This document shows positions 57,036-64,000 of a DNA stretch of 64,000 nucleotides, one piece after another. The position numbers and the translations under genes were made by a program. The stretch is from Comamonadaceae bacterium (GTDB lineage: Bacteria > Pseudomonadota > Gammaproteobacteria > Burkholderiales > Burkholderiaceae_C), in assembly GCA_013297875.1 (NCBI GenBank), contig JAAFIW010000001.1, positions 1-64,000 of the forward strand. The letters are read 5' to 3'. The notes beneath the pieces are model-generated. The model saw nothing but the letters and a program-made list of their open reading frames with translations, had not been told where the DNA came from and did not search any database. Positions within the stretch are counted from its first letter, which is position 1; the number at the start of each line of letters is the position of its first letter.

Positions 57036-58437
57036 AAAACGGCAATTTGCCCCCACCGCCCATACCCGGCATGCCACCCATGCCTTTCATGCCGCCCATC
57101 TTCTTCATCATCTTCATCAGGCCGCCGCCCTTCATTTTTTTCATCATGCCCTGCATTTGCTCAAACTCATTGAGCATGCGGTTGACTTCCTGAACCTGAA
57201 CACCAGCGCCTGCGGCGATCCGGCGTTTGCGGGTGGCTTTGATGAGCTCGGGTTTGCGGCGCTCCAGCGGGGTCATGCTGTGGATGATGCCTTCCTTGCG
57301 GCGGATGTCGCGCTCGGCTTTGTCCATGTCGGCCGGGCCCATCTTGCCAGCCATTTTGGAGGTCATCTCGCTGGGCAGCTTGTCCATCAGGCTGCTGATG
57401 CCGCCCATGCTTTTCATTTGCTGGATTTGCGAGAGAAAGTCGTTCAAATCAAAGCCCGCACCGCTCTTGACTTTGGCCGCCAGCTTTTGGGCCGCTTCCA
57501 CGTCTACCCCGGCGGTGACTTGCTCCACCAGGGCCACGATGTCGCCCATGCCCAGAATGCGGCCGGCATGGCGCTCGGCGTCAAACACCTCCAGGCCGTC
57601 GATCTTTTCGGACACGCCGGCAAACTTGATCGGCGCGCCGGTGATCTGGCGCACCGACAGGGCCGCGCCGCCGCGCGAGTCGCCATCCAGCTTGGTCAGC
57701 ACGATGCCGGTCAGCGGCAGGGCTTCGCTGAAAGCTTTGGCGGTGTTCACCGCGTCCTGGCCCTGCATGGCGTCCACCACAAACAGGGTTTCCACCGGTT
57801 TGAGCACCGCGTGCAGTTCCTTGATCTCGCGCATCAGCGCTTCGTCAATGGCCAGGCGGCCGGCGGTGTCGACCAGCAGCACGTCAAAGTAGTGCTTTCG
57901 CGCGTAGTCGATGGCGGCCAGGGCAATGTCCACCGGCTTCTGGTCGGGCGTGCTGGGGAACCACTCGGCACCGGCTTGTTTGGTGACTGTTTTGAGCTGC
58001 TCGATGGCGGCCGGGCGGTACACGTCACCCGACACGGTGAGCACTTTTTTCTTGCGCTTTTCAATCAGGTGCTTGGCCAGCTTGGCGGTGGTGGTAGTTT
58101 TTCCGGCACCCTGCAAACCCGCCATCAAGATCACGGCGGGCGGCTGGGCAGCCAGGTTGATGTCGCTGACACCCTCGCCCATCGTGGCCACCAGCTCGCG
58201 ATTGACGATGCCCACCAGCGCCTGGCCGGGCGACAGCGAGCCCAGCACCTCTTGGCCCAGCGCCTTTTCTTTCACCCGGGCAATGAAGTCGCGCACCACC
58301 GGCAGGGCTACGTCGGCCTCCAGCAGCGCCATGCGCACCTCGCGCAGCATGTCTTGCACATTGGCCTCGGTGATCCGGGCCTGGCCGCGCATTTCCTTAA
58401 CCAGGCGGGAGAGTCTGTCGGTGAGGGCTGAGGCCAT
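57034..58437 (-). CDS. ffh: Signal recognition particle GTPase
   Basis: 467 aa from ATG 58437; the open frame upstream overlaps the divergent gene and lacks similarity. N domain (residues ~1-85), G domain with P-loop GLQGAGKTTTTAKLAKHL, DTAGRLAIDEAL and TKLDGDSRGGAALS, then the methionine-rich M domain (LNEFEQMQGMMKKMKGGGLM) that binds 4.5S RNA and signal sequences. The C-terminus is a GMGG-rich tail ending GKLPF. Targets membrane proteins to FtsY/SecYEG. Confidence 0.97.
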   Translation of the reverse strand: MASALTDRLSRLVKEMRGQARITEANVQDMLREVRMALLEADVALPVVRDFIARVKEKALGQEVLGSLSPGQALVGIVNRELVATMGEGVSDINLAAQPPAVILMAGLQGAGKTTTTAKLAKHLIEKRKKKVLTVSGDVYRPAAIEQLKTVTKQAGAEWFPSTPDQKPVDIALAAIDYARKHYFDVLLVDTAGRLAIDEALMREIKELHAVLKPVETLFVVDAMQGQDAVNTAKAFSEALPLTGIVLTKLDGDSRGGAALSVRQITGAPIKFAGVSEKIDGLEVFDAERHAGRILGMGDIVALVEQVTAGVDVEAAQKLAAKVKSGAGFDLNDFLSQIQQMKSMGGISSLMDKLPSEMTSKMAGKMGPADMDKAERDIRRKEGIIHSMTPLERRKPELIKATRKRRIAAGAGVQVQEVNRMLNEFEQMQGMMKKMKGGGLMKMMKKMGGMKGMGGMPGMGGGGKLPF

Positions 58438-58541
58438 GGTGTGTGCGGTGCTGGGGGTGGGCCGCAAGAAGCGGCGGGAAGACCCGATTGGCGGGTTGCC
58501 ATTGGCCGGGCGGCAAGGGTGCGAGGGACTAAACTGCGGTG

Positions 58542-59351
58542 ATGACGTCAGCGACGATTTTAGCCAGTGCCTCGCCCCTGAGCGTGGCACTGGCACTGGC
58601 CGCCGCGCTGGCCTATGCCGTGCCCGCCGCAGCAGCAGCCCGCTTGAGCCACCGCACGGCGCGCGCGGCGCTGCTGGCGGCGTGGTTGTTGCATGGCGGC
58701 TGGTTGCTGTACAGCCTGTTGGGCGATGCCTCGCGCTTTGGCTTTGCACCGGCGGTATCCGTGACAGCCTGGCTGGTGCTGACGGCCTATGCCGTGGAAA
58801 GCCAGGTTTTTCCGCAACTGCGTGCCCGCTGGGCCCTAGCGGGCCTGGGCGCAGCAGCGGTGCTGCTGGGCCTTTTGTTTCCGGGCTCACCGCTGCCCGA
58901 GCAAAGCTCGCCCTGGATGGCCTTGCACATTGCGGTGGGTGTGGCGTCTTACGGGTTGTTTGCAGCGGCTGTGGTGCATGCCTGGTTGATGCAGCGCACC
59001 GAAAAAGACATGCGACTGGCCGCGCCAACGCAAAGCGGCCTGCCACTGCTGACGCTGGAGCGACTCACATTCCGCTTTGTGGCCGCTGGTTTTGTGCTGC
59101 TGTCGGCCACCTTGCTGGCGGGTTTTTTCTTCAGCGAGTTGCTGTACGGGCAACTGTGGAAATGGAGCCATAAAACCGCGTTTTCGCTGCTGGCCTGGAC
59201 TACCTTTGCCACGCTGCTGGTGGGGCGCGCGCGCTTTGGCTGGCGCGGGCGCAAGGCGGTGCGGGTGCTGTACTTGGGCGCGGGCTTGCTGCTGCTGGCC
59301 TATGTGGGCTCGCGTTTTGTGCTGGAAGTTTTGCTGGGCCGTAGCGTATGA
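58542..59351 (+). CDS. Cytochrome c assembly/YpjD family inner-membrane protein
   Basis: 269 aa from ATG 58542. About eight hydrophobic segments, with the CcsA-like stretch SPWMALHIAVGVASYGLFAA and the histidine-containing WSHKTAFSLLAWTTFATLLV. YpjD-type genes next to ffh and before pilS are a conserved arrangement in Burkholderiales. In YpjD homologues the link to cytochrome c maturation or to magnesium transport (CorC) is unproven. Its stop overlaps the next gene's ATG. Confidence 0.88.
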   Translation: MTSATILASASPLSVALALAAALAYAVPAAAAARLSHRTARAALLAAWLLHGGWLLYSLLGDASRFGFAPAVSVTAWLVLTAYAVESQVFPQLRARWALAGLGAAAVLLGLLFPGSPLPEQSSPWMALHIAVGVASYGLFAAAVVHAWLMQRTEKDMRLAAPTQSGLPLLTLERLTFRFVAAGFVLLSATLLAGFFFSELLYGQLWKWSHKTAFSLLAWTTFATLLVGRARFGWRGRKAVRVLYLGAGLLLLAYVGSRFVLEVLLGRSV

Positions 59352-59596
59352 AGTATTTGATTGTGTTGGTGGTGGTGTTGGTGGGGGCTTGGGTCTGGCG
59401 TAGCAACCGCCGGGCAGAGCATGCCGCGCGGCGACCGCCGCAAGCCCCCAAAAACCAGGTTACCGATCCACAAGACATGGTGCGCTGCGCCCACTGCGGC
59501 CTGCACCTGCCGCGCAATGAGGCGCTGGCAAGTGCAAAAAAGCCGGCCGCACTGTATTGCAGCGTCGAGCACCGGGCCAGTGACAATTCGACATGA
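59348..59596 (+). CDS. PP0621-like small protein with Cys/His motif
   Basis: 82 aa. One N-terminal helix (MKYLIVLVVVLVGAWVW), then a basic linker and a C-terminal CxxC-like set: MVRCAHCGLHLPRNEA and YCSVEHR, suggesting a zinc-ribbon on the cytoplasmic side. It is translationally coupled to ypjD and precedes pilS. The family is present widely beside pilSR; function unknown. Confidence 0.85.
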   Translation: MKYLIVLVVVLVGAWVWRSNRRAEHAARRPPQAPKNQVTDPQDMVRCAHCGLHLPRNEALASAKKPAALYCSVEHRASDNST

Positions 59597-59636
59597 GACA
59601 GCCGCATTGAGACACCCTGCCGACGCTGACAGCGCC

Positions 59637-61298
59637 ATGCAATCGTGGCAGGGGCTGGCTGAGCCAATTGCCGTTCCAACCGGCTTTGTGCGCTTGTGGC
59701 GCGCCTTCATGACGGCGCGGGTGGTGGTAGCTTTGGTGCTGCTGGTGCTGCTGTCGGTCATGTACAGCATGGGCCAGGGGGCAACGCAATGGGCTGTGCT
59801 GCTATGCACCGCCTACCTGATCAGCACGGTGGCTGTGCGGCTGCTGGCCAAGCCCGTGGTACCGGGCAGCACTTTTGCCGTGCAATGGTTGTTCATTCTA
59901 GTGGTGGACATCGCGGTGTATGCGCTGCTGCACGTACTGCAAACCGCCAGCATCAACTACGCGCCGCTGCTGGCCCTGCCGGTGCTGCTGGCCTCGGTGC
60001 TGGGCTCGATGCTGCTGGCCTTTGGCACGGCGGCGGTGGTCACTTTGTTGTTGCTGGCTGATGCCTGGTTATTCATGCTGCACACCTCGGGCGACTTTGC
60101 ACCTCGGTTTTTCCAGTCGGGCTTGAGCGGCATAGGCTATTTCGTCGTGGCATTTCTGGCCAATCAGCTGGCCTCCCGGCTGGTGCGGGAAGAGGCTGCG
60201 GCACGCAGCGGCCAGATGGCAGCGCGCATTCAGACCCAGGTCAACGAACTCATCATTGAAACCCTGGCCGACGGCGTGCTGGTGGTGGACGACCGGGGCC
60301 TGGTGCGGGCCACCAACCCGGCTGCACAGCGCCTGTTGGGCGGCGGTGATGCCGTGCACGCCACGCCGTTTTCATTGCTGGAGCTGGCCAGCTGGCAACC
60401 GCTGGTCGAGCAGGCGCGGCTGACCTTCTTGAAGCGCACACCGCAACTGGCCGACCTGAGCATTGGCGATGCGCAAAACTCCCGCCAGGTGCACGTGCGC
60501 ACCCGGCTCACGGTGGTGCCCGACACGCTGGCCGAAAGCCTGTGTGTGATGTTTCTGGAAGACCTGCGGGAAATGGAAGCACGCCTGCGCACCGAGCGGC
60601 TGGCGGTGATGGGCCGTATGTCGGCCGCCGTGGCACATGAAATCCGCAACCCGCTGGCTGCCATCATGCAGGCCAATGCCCTGTTGGAAGAAGACCTGGA
60701 TCAACCGGGCCAACAGCAGTTGGCGCGCATGGTGCGGCAAAACGGTCAGCGGCTGGCGCAAATTGTGGAAGAGATATTGAACGTCACCCGCGTCTCGCAA
60801 CACAGCAACGGTGCACCGCCCACGCTGGATCTGGACACCACGGTTTCCAGCGTGTGCGCCGACTGGATGGGCCAGATGCGCACGGCCAACGGCTTGCCAC
60901 CAGACCGGGTGCAACTGCTGCTGGGGGCGCCCGACACGCACGTGGTGTTTGCATCCGACCACCTGCGCCGCATCCTGGTCAACCTGCTGGACAACGCGCT
61001 GCGCTATGCGCAGACCCTGCCGGCCAGTATTCGCCTTGTCACCGAAGCCCAAGCCGATGGCAGCGCCACGCTCACCGTCTGGAGCGACGGCAACCCTTTG
61101 ACGCAAGAGGTGCAACGCCACCTGTTTGAGCCTTTTTCTTCTTCGGAAGCCCGCTCCAGCGGCCTGGGCCTGTACATCTGCCGTGAGCTGTGCCAGCGCT
61201 ACGGGGCCACCATTTCCTACAGCCGCGTGCCACACGAGCGACCCCAGCTGGCGCAAGGCAACGCGTTCACCGTCACGTTGAAGCCTGCACCCGGCTAA
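59637..61298 (+). CDS. pilS: Sensor histidine kinase, PilS-type
   Basis: 554 aa from ATG 59637 (TTG 59607 possible). About six membrane helices (VVVALVLLVLLSVMYSMGQG; LFILVVDIAVYALLHVL; PLLALPVLLASVLGSMLLAF), a PAS domain (ETLADGVLVVDDRGLVRATN), then HisKA with AAVAHEIRNPLAAIMQ and HATPase (LRRILVNLLDNALRYAQ; SSGLGLYICRELCQRYG). PilS phosphorylates PilR to control type IV pilin transcription. Gene order with pilR and upstream neighbours supports the name. Confidence 0.9.
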   Translation: MQSWQGLAEPIAVPTGFVRLWRAFMTARVVVALVLLVLLSVMYSMGQGATQWAVLLCTAYLISTVAVRLLAKPVVPGSTFAVQWLFILVVDIAVYALLHVLQTASINYAPLLALPVLLASVLGSMLLAFGTAAVVTLLLLADAWLFMLHTSGDFAPRFFQSGLSGIGYFVVAFLANQLASRLVREEAAARSGQMAARIQTQVNELIIETLADGVLVVDDRGLVRATNPAAQRLLGGGDAVHATPFSLLELASWQPLVEQARLTFLKRTPQLADLSIGDAQNSRQVHVRTRLTVVPDTLAESLCVMFLEDLREMEARLRTERLAVMGRMSAAVAHEIRNPLAAIMQANALLEEDLDQPGQQQLARMVRQNGQRLAQIVEEILNVTRVSQHSNGAPPTLDLDTTVSSVCADWMGQMRTANGLPPDRVQLLLGAPDTHVVFASDHLRRILVNLLDNALRYAQTLPASIRLVTEAQADGSATLTVWSDGNPLTQEVQRHLFEPFSSSEARSSGLGLYICRELCQRYGATISYSRVPHERPQLAQGNAFTVTLKPAPG

Positions 61299-61325
61299 CA
61301 TCCAGCCGCTTACACATCAAGAAAC

Positions 61326-62828
61326 ATGGCTTCCCAGCTTCCCACCTCACCCGCCAATATTCTGGTCGTCGACGACGAACCCGATCTGCGCACCCTGTAT
61401 GAGTTGACGCTGCTGCGCGAGGGCTACCGCGTCGAAGCCGCTGGCAGCGTGGCCGAGGCCACAGCACTGTTGAACAGCCACGCATTTGATGTGGTGATCA
61501 CCGACATGCGCCTGCCCGACGGGCTGGGCCTTGCGCTGCTGCAAAGCCTGCAAGAGCGCCAGCGCAGTGAGCGCTGCATCGTGATCACGGCCTATGGCTC
61601 GGCCGAAAACGCGGTGGAAGCCCTGAAATCGGGTGCGTTTGACTACCTGACCAAGCCGGTTGATTTGAAACAGTTTCGCGCCGTGGTGGCCTCAGCGGTG
61701 CAGGGCACCACGCCACGCCTGCGCGCTGCCGCTAACGGCAATGGCAACGGTCACAAGGCAGCGTCCCCAAGCAATGGCACGCCCAGCCCGCGCGCGAATG
61801 GCCCGCCACCGGCGGGCAGCGAGTCGGCGCTGGACCGGATGGTGGGTAACTCACAGGCCATGCAACAGGTCAAAGACCGCATCACCAAAGCAGCACGCGG
61901 CATGGCACCGATTCTGGTGCGCGGCGAATCGGGCACCGGCAAAGAGCTGGTGGCGCGTGCGGTGCATGCGTGCAGCCACCGCAGCGGCGGGCCGTTTGTG
62001 GCGGTCAACTGCGGTGCCATTCCCGAAAACCTGCTGGAGGCGGAGTTTTTTGGTGCCCGCAAAGGCTCGTATACCGGTGCCACGCAAGACCGGCCTGGCT
62101 ACTTTCAGGCGGCGGCCGGCGGCACCTTGTTTTTAGATGAAATTGGAGACTTGCCGCTGGCCATGCAAAGCAAGCTGCTGCGCGCCATTCAAGAGCGCCA
62201 GGTGCGCAGTCTGGGCTCCACGCAGGAAGACCCGGTGGACGTGCGCATCGTCAGCGCCACCCACAAAGACCTGGCGGCCGATGTGCAAAGCGGGCACTTT
62301 CGCCAGGATTTGTACTACCGCCTGAACGTGATTGAGGTGCTGGTGCCACCCCTGCGCGAGCGGCGCGAAGACCTGCCCGCCCTGTGCACCGCGCTGCTGG
62401 CGCGCATTGCGCACGATTCGGGCATGCCCGTGCCCACGCTGTCGCACACGGTGCTGCTGCAACTGGCCGCCCACCCCTTGCCCGGCAATGTGCGCGAGCT
62501 GGAAAACCTGCTGCACCGGGCGGTGGCGCTCAGCGATGGTGACGACCTGCAGGTGGACTTTGCGCCCACGCAGGCCACCCAGTCGATCGCCTTGCCCAGC
62601 ACGTCTGGGTCCTCTGTGGACTCACCCGAGCCCCCGATACCGCCCGACCTGCAAGCCTGGCTGGACTGCCAGGAGCGCGACATTCTGGTTCGGGCCCTGC
62701 AAGACAGCGGCTTTAACCGCACCGCCGCCGCCAGCCGCCTGGGCCTGTCGCTGCGGCAAATCCGCTACCGCATCGCCCGCCTGGGTATTGCGGTGCCCGG
62801 TGGCGATGACAACGCCTTTGAAACCTGA
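61326..62828 (+). CDS. pilR: Sigma-54-dependent response regulator, PilR-type
   Basis: 500 aa. Receiver domain with Asp60 (VVITDMRLPDG), a Gly/Asn-rich linker (~135-160), an AAA+ domain with Walker A GESGTGKELVARAVH, the sigma-54 loop GSYTGA, Walker B GGTLFLDEIGDLP, and a C-terminal Fis-like HTH (FNRTAAASRLGLSLRQIRYR). The PilR-like G-S-Y/F-TGA form of the GAFTGA motif and the pilS neighbour fit pilin gene activation. The 3' end overlaps ampD by 23 bases. Confidence 0.92.
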   Translation: MASQLPTSPANILVVDDEPDLRTLYELTLLREGYRVEAAGSVAEATALLNSHAFDVVITDMRLPDGLGLALLQSLQERQRSERCIVITAYGSAENAVEALKSGAFDYLTKPVDLKQFRAVVASAVQGTTPRLRAAANGNGNGHKAASPSNGTPSPRANGPPPAGSESALDRMVGNSQAMQQVKDRITKAARGMAPILVRGESGTGKELVARAVHACSHRSGGPFVAVNCGAIPENLLEAEFFGARKGSYTGATQDRPGYFQAAAGGTLFLDEIGDLPLAMQSKLLRAIQERQVRSLGSTQEDPVDVRIVSATHKDLAADVQSGHFRQDLYYRLNVIEVLVPPLRERREDLPALCTALLARIAHDSGMPVPTLSHTVLLQLAAHPLPGNVRELENLLHRAVALSDGDDLQVDFAPTQATQSIALPSTSGSSVDSPEPPIPPDLQAWLDCQERDILVRALQDSGFNRTAAASRLGLSLRQIRYRIARLGIAVPGGDDNAFET

Positions 62829-63417
62829 GTCGAGCCCGCCTGGCGCGCCAGGAGCCTGGCACGACGGCTGGTATAGCCTGGCCCAGGCTTTGCCTTCCAG
62901 CCATCACGGGCCCAGGCCCGACGGCTTGGCGGTCGACCTGATCGTGCTGCACTCCATCAGCCTGCCGCCAGGCCAGTACGGCGGTGACTTTGTGCAGCAG
63001 CTGTTTACCGGCCAACTAGACTGGGACGCGCACCCGTATTTCGCCAGCATTCACGGCCTGCAGGTCAGCGCCCATTTTTTCATCACACGCACGGGCCAGC
63101 TATGGCAATTCGTCAGCACCCACCGGCGCGCCTGGCATGCCGGGCAATCGCAATTTCAGGGCCGTACCAACTGCAATGATTTTTCGGTGGGCATCGAGCT
63201 GGAAGGCCTGGAAGGCCTGCTGTTTGAAGCAGCCCAATATGCCACGCTCAGCCAGCTGTGCGCAGCCCTGGCGCAACAGCACCCGATTGCCCATGTCGTA
63301 GGGCATGAACACATCGCGCCCGGTCGCAAGCAAGACCCCGGCAGCGGCTTTGACTGGTTGCACCTGCAAGCGGCACTGGGCTGGCCTGCCGACTGGTTTG
63401 TGCCATGTCAGGTTTAA
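62806..63417 (+). CDS. ampD: 1,6-anhydro-N-acetylmuramoyl-L-alanine amidase
   Basis: 203 aa from ATG 62806, with GGTGG upstream and overlapping the end of pilR (TTG 62819 is an alternative). Zinc amidase motifs: VLHSISLPPGQYGG, the RRAWHAGQSQFQGRTNCNDF segment, and GHEHIAPGRKQDPG. It removes the peptide from anhydromuropeptides during cell-wall recycling in the cytoplasm and affects AmpR-type beta-lactamase induction. No ampC or ampR is present in the window. Confidence 0.95.
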   Translation: MTTPLKPESSPPGAPGAWHDGWYSLAQALPSSHHGPRPDGLAVDLIVLHSISLPPGQYGGDFVQQLFTGQLDWDAHPYFASIHGLQVSAHFFITRTGQLWQFVSTHRRAWHAGQSQFQGRTNCNDFSVGIELEGLEGLLFEAAQYATLSQLCAALAQQHPIAHVVGHEHIAPGRKQDPGSGFDWLHLQAALGWPADWFVPCQV

Positions 63418-63437
63418 TACATACATGGACTTTTTGC

Positions 63438-63499
63438 TATCGAAGTAATAGCTGCTTGAGAGCTCCCAGAAAGCACATAAAGTGCTTTTAGCGTGAAAA
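63438..63499 (+). repeat. Dispersed ~60-bp repeat, diverged copy 17
   Basis: TGCTATCGAAGTAATAGCTG then CTTGAGAGCTCCCAGAAAGC. It lies between ampD and the Crp/Fnr-like gene. An inner AAAGCAC..GTGCTTT hairpin replaces the usual 3' half. Confidence 0.65.
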
Positions 63500-63507
63500 C
63501 CGCCAAC

Positions 63508-64000
63508 TCAGCGCGTTGGCAGCTTCCTCAGCAGGGTGACGCATTTGAAGCCCAGGCTCAGGTAGCCGTCGCGCTCCAGCTCTTTCATGATGCGGCTGAC
63601 CATTTCGCGGCTGGAGCCCACGCGGGCGGCAATGCCCAAGTGGGTGACAGGCCGGATGACCACCGGTTCGTCCAGCCCGCTGCCCGGTGGACACATGCTT
63701 TCCAGCACGTGCAGCACCCGGCCATACACGTCCAGCAAGGCCATGCTGCGGGCGGTTTCGGTGGCCTTGCGGGCACGGCTGATAACCTGGGTCACCAGAT
63801 CCATCGCAAAAGCAGGCTGGGCTGCCAGGTGCATGACCACCGCATCACGCGACAACACGGCGAACACACAGGCCTCAAGGGTCGTGACAGAGGCTGAGCG
63901 CAGACCGCCGTCCAGTGACATTTCGCCAAAGTACTCACCCGCCCGAATGGTGTTGTAGTGGATTTCACGGCCTGCGCCGTCCGTGGAAAACGCCTTCACA
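63508..64000 (-). CDS. Crp/Fnr-family transcriptional regulator, 3' part (continues past the right edge)
   Basis: At least 163 residues to the window edge, no start seen. It begins within the cNMP-binding beta-roll (AGEYFGEMSLDGGLRSASVT), then the dimer helix (LVTQVISRARKATETARSMA) and the HTH (THLGIAARVGSSREMVSRIM). The beta-roll motif GEMSLDGGLRSASV resembles the cAMP phosphate-binding cassette G-E-x-x-L-..RxAxV. No Fnr-type cysteines appear in the part visible, and the N-terminus is missing. Confidence 0.9.
   Translation of the reverse strand, partial: VKAFSTDGAGREIHYNTIRAGEYFGEMSLDGGLRSASVTTLEACVFAVLSRDAVVMHLAAQPAFAMDLVTQVISRARKATETARSMALLDVYGRVLHVLESMCPPGSGLDEPVVIRPVTHLGIAARVGSSREMVSRIMKELERDGYLSLGFKCVTLLRKLPTR

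Overview
The window is a high-GC chromosomal segment from a betaproteobacterium, most likely family Comamonadaceae (Rhodoferax/Polaromonas-like). Supporting blocks are gltB/gltD, gph-trpE-trpG-trpD-trpC, ffh-ypjD-PP0621-pilS-pilR-ampD, MlaE/MCE genes and many LysE/EamA/MocR-type genes. The assignment rests on protein resemblance and gene order from memory; no database was searched. No CRISPR array, rRNA or prophage was seen.

Layout. 1-206: 5' part of an exported protein (minus). 354-7036: glutamate synthase genes gltB-gltD with a small monooxygenase-domain gene between them (minus). 7102-8540: a REP-associated tyrosine transposase with flanking REP-like sites, then a cupin gene. 8636-15921: nine closely packed minus-strand genes (dehydratase, VOC, PhzF, GST, aminotransferase, DMT/DUF486, arylamine N-acetyltransferase, EamA, LysE) divergent from a MocR-type regulator at 16026. 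17445-19353: a decayed island with two gene remnants, each split by a terminal-inverted-repeat element whose exact removal restores the reading frame. 19350-20648: proA. 20793-25662: NAD salvage operon (amidohydrolase, pncB, nadE, NadM-Nudix). 25645-31052: DUF2855, ohr, a FimV-like membrane protein, psd and a pair of unknown paralogues. 31227-33981: divergent 7TM histidine kinase and response regulator. 33997-41815: gph, a chalcone-isomerase-like gene, and a trp operon preceded by a Trp-rich leader peptide and interrupted by a GxxExxY cassette and a Sel1-type lipoprotein gene. 41849-42703: ung and tRNA-Arg(CCU). 43029-48029: a giant FG-GAP/Ig-like repeat protein. 48591-53055: SulP-STAS-cNMP fusion, CoxE-like VWA protein, unknown protein. 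53122-55765: MlaE-type permease, MCE protein, lipoprotein. 55935-64000: NIPSNAP, ArsR regulator, ffh, ypjD, PP0621-like, pilS/pilR, ampD and a truncated Crp/Fnr regulator.

The most striking feature is short structured repeats. A roughly 60-65 bp element (core ATAGCTGCTTGAGCA) occurs about 17 times, on both strands. Several copies lie inside genes: proA, gltB, gph and the MocR gene all read it in the same frame as a similar peptide (AH..xAQAAI..), and ung starts inside one. Other small elements include a GxxExxY cassette with ~45-bp inverted ends, a related gene-less hairpin in-frame in a lipoprotein signal region, three MITE-like elements and two in-frame minisatellites (gltB, DUF2855). The locus reads as an ordinary metabolic chromosome heavily seeded with small elements that genes have tolerated or absorbed.
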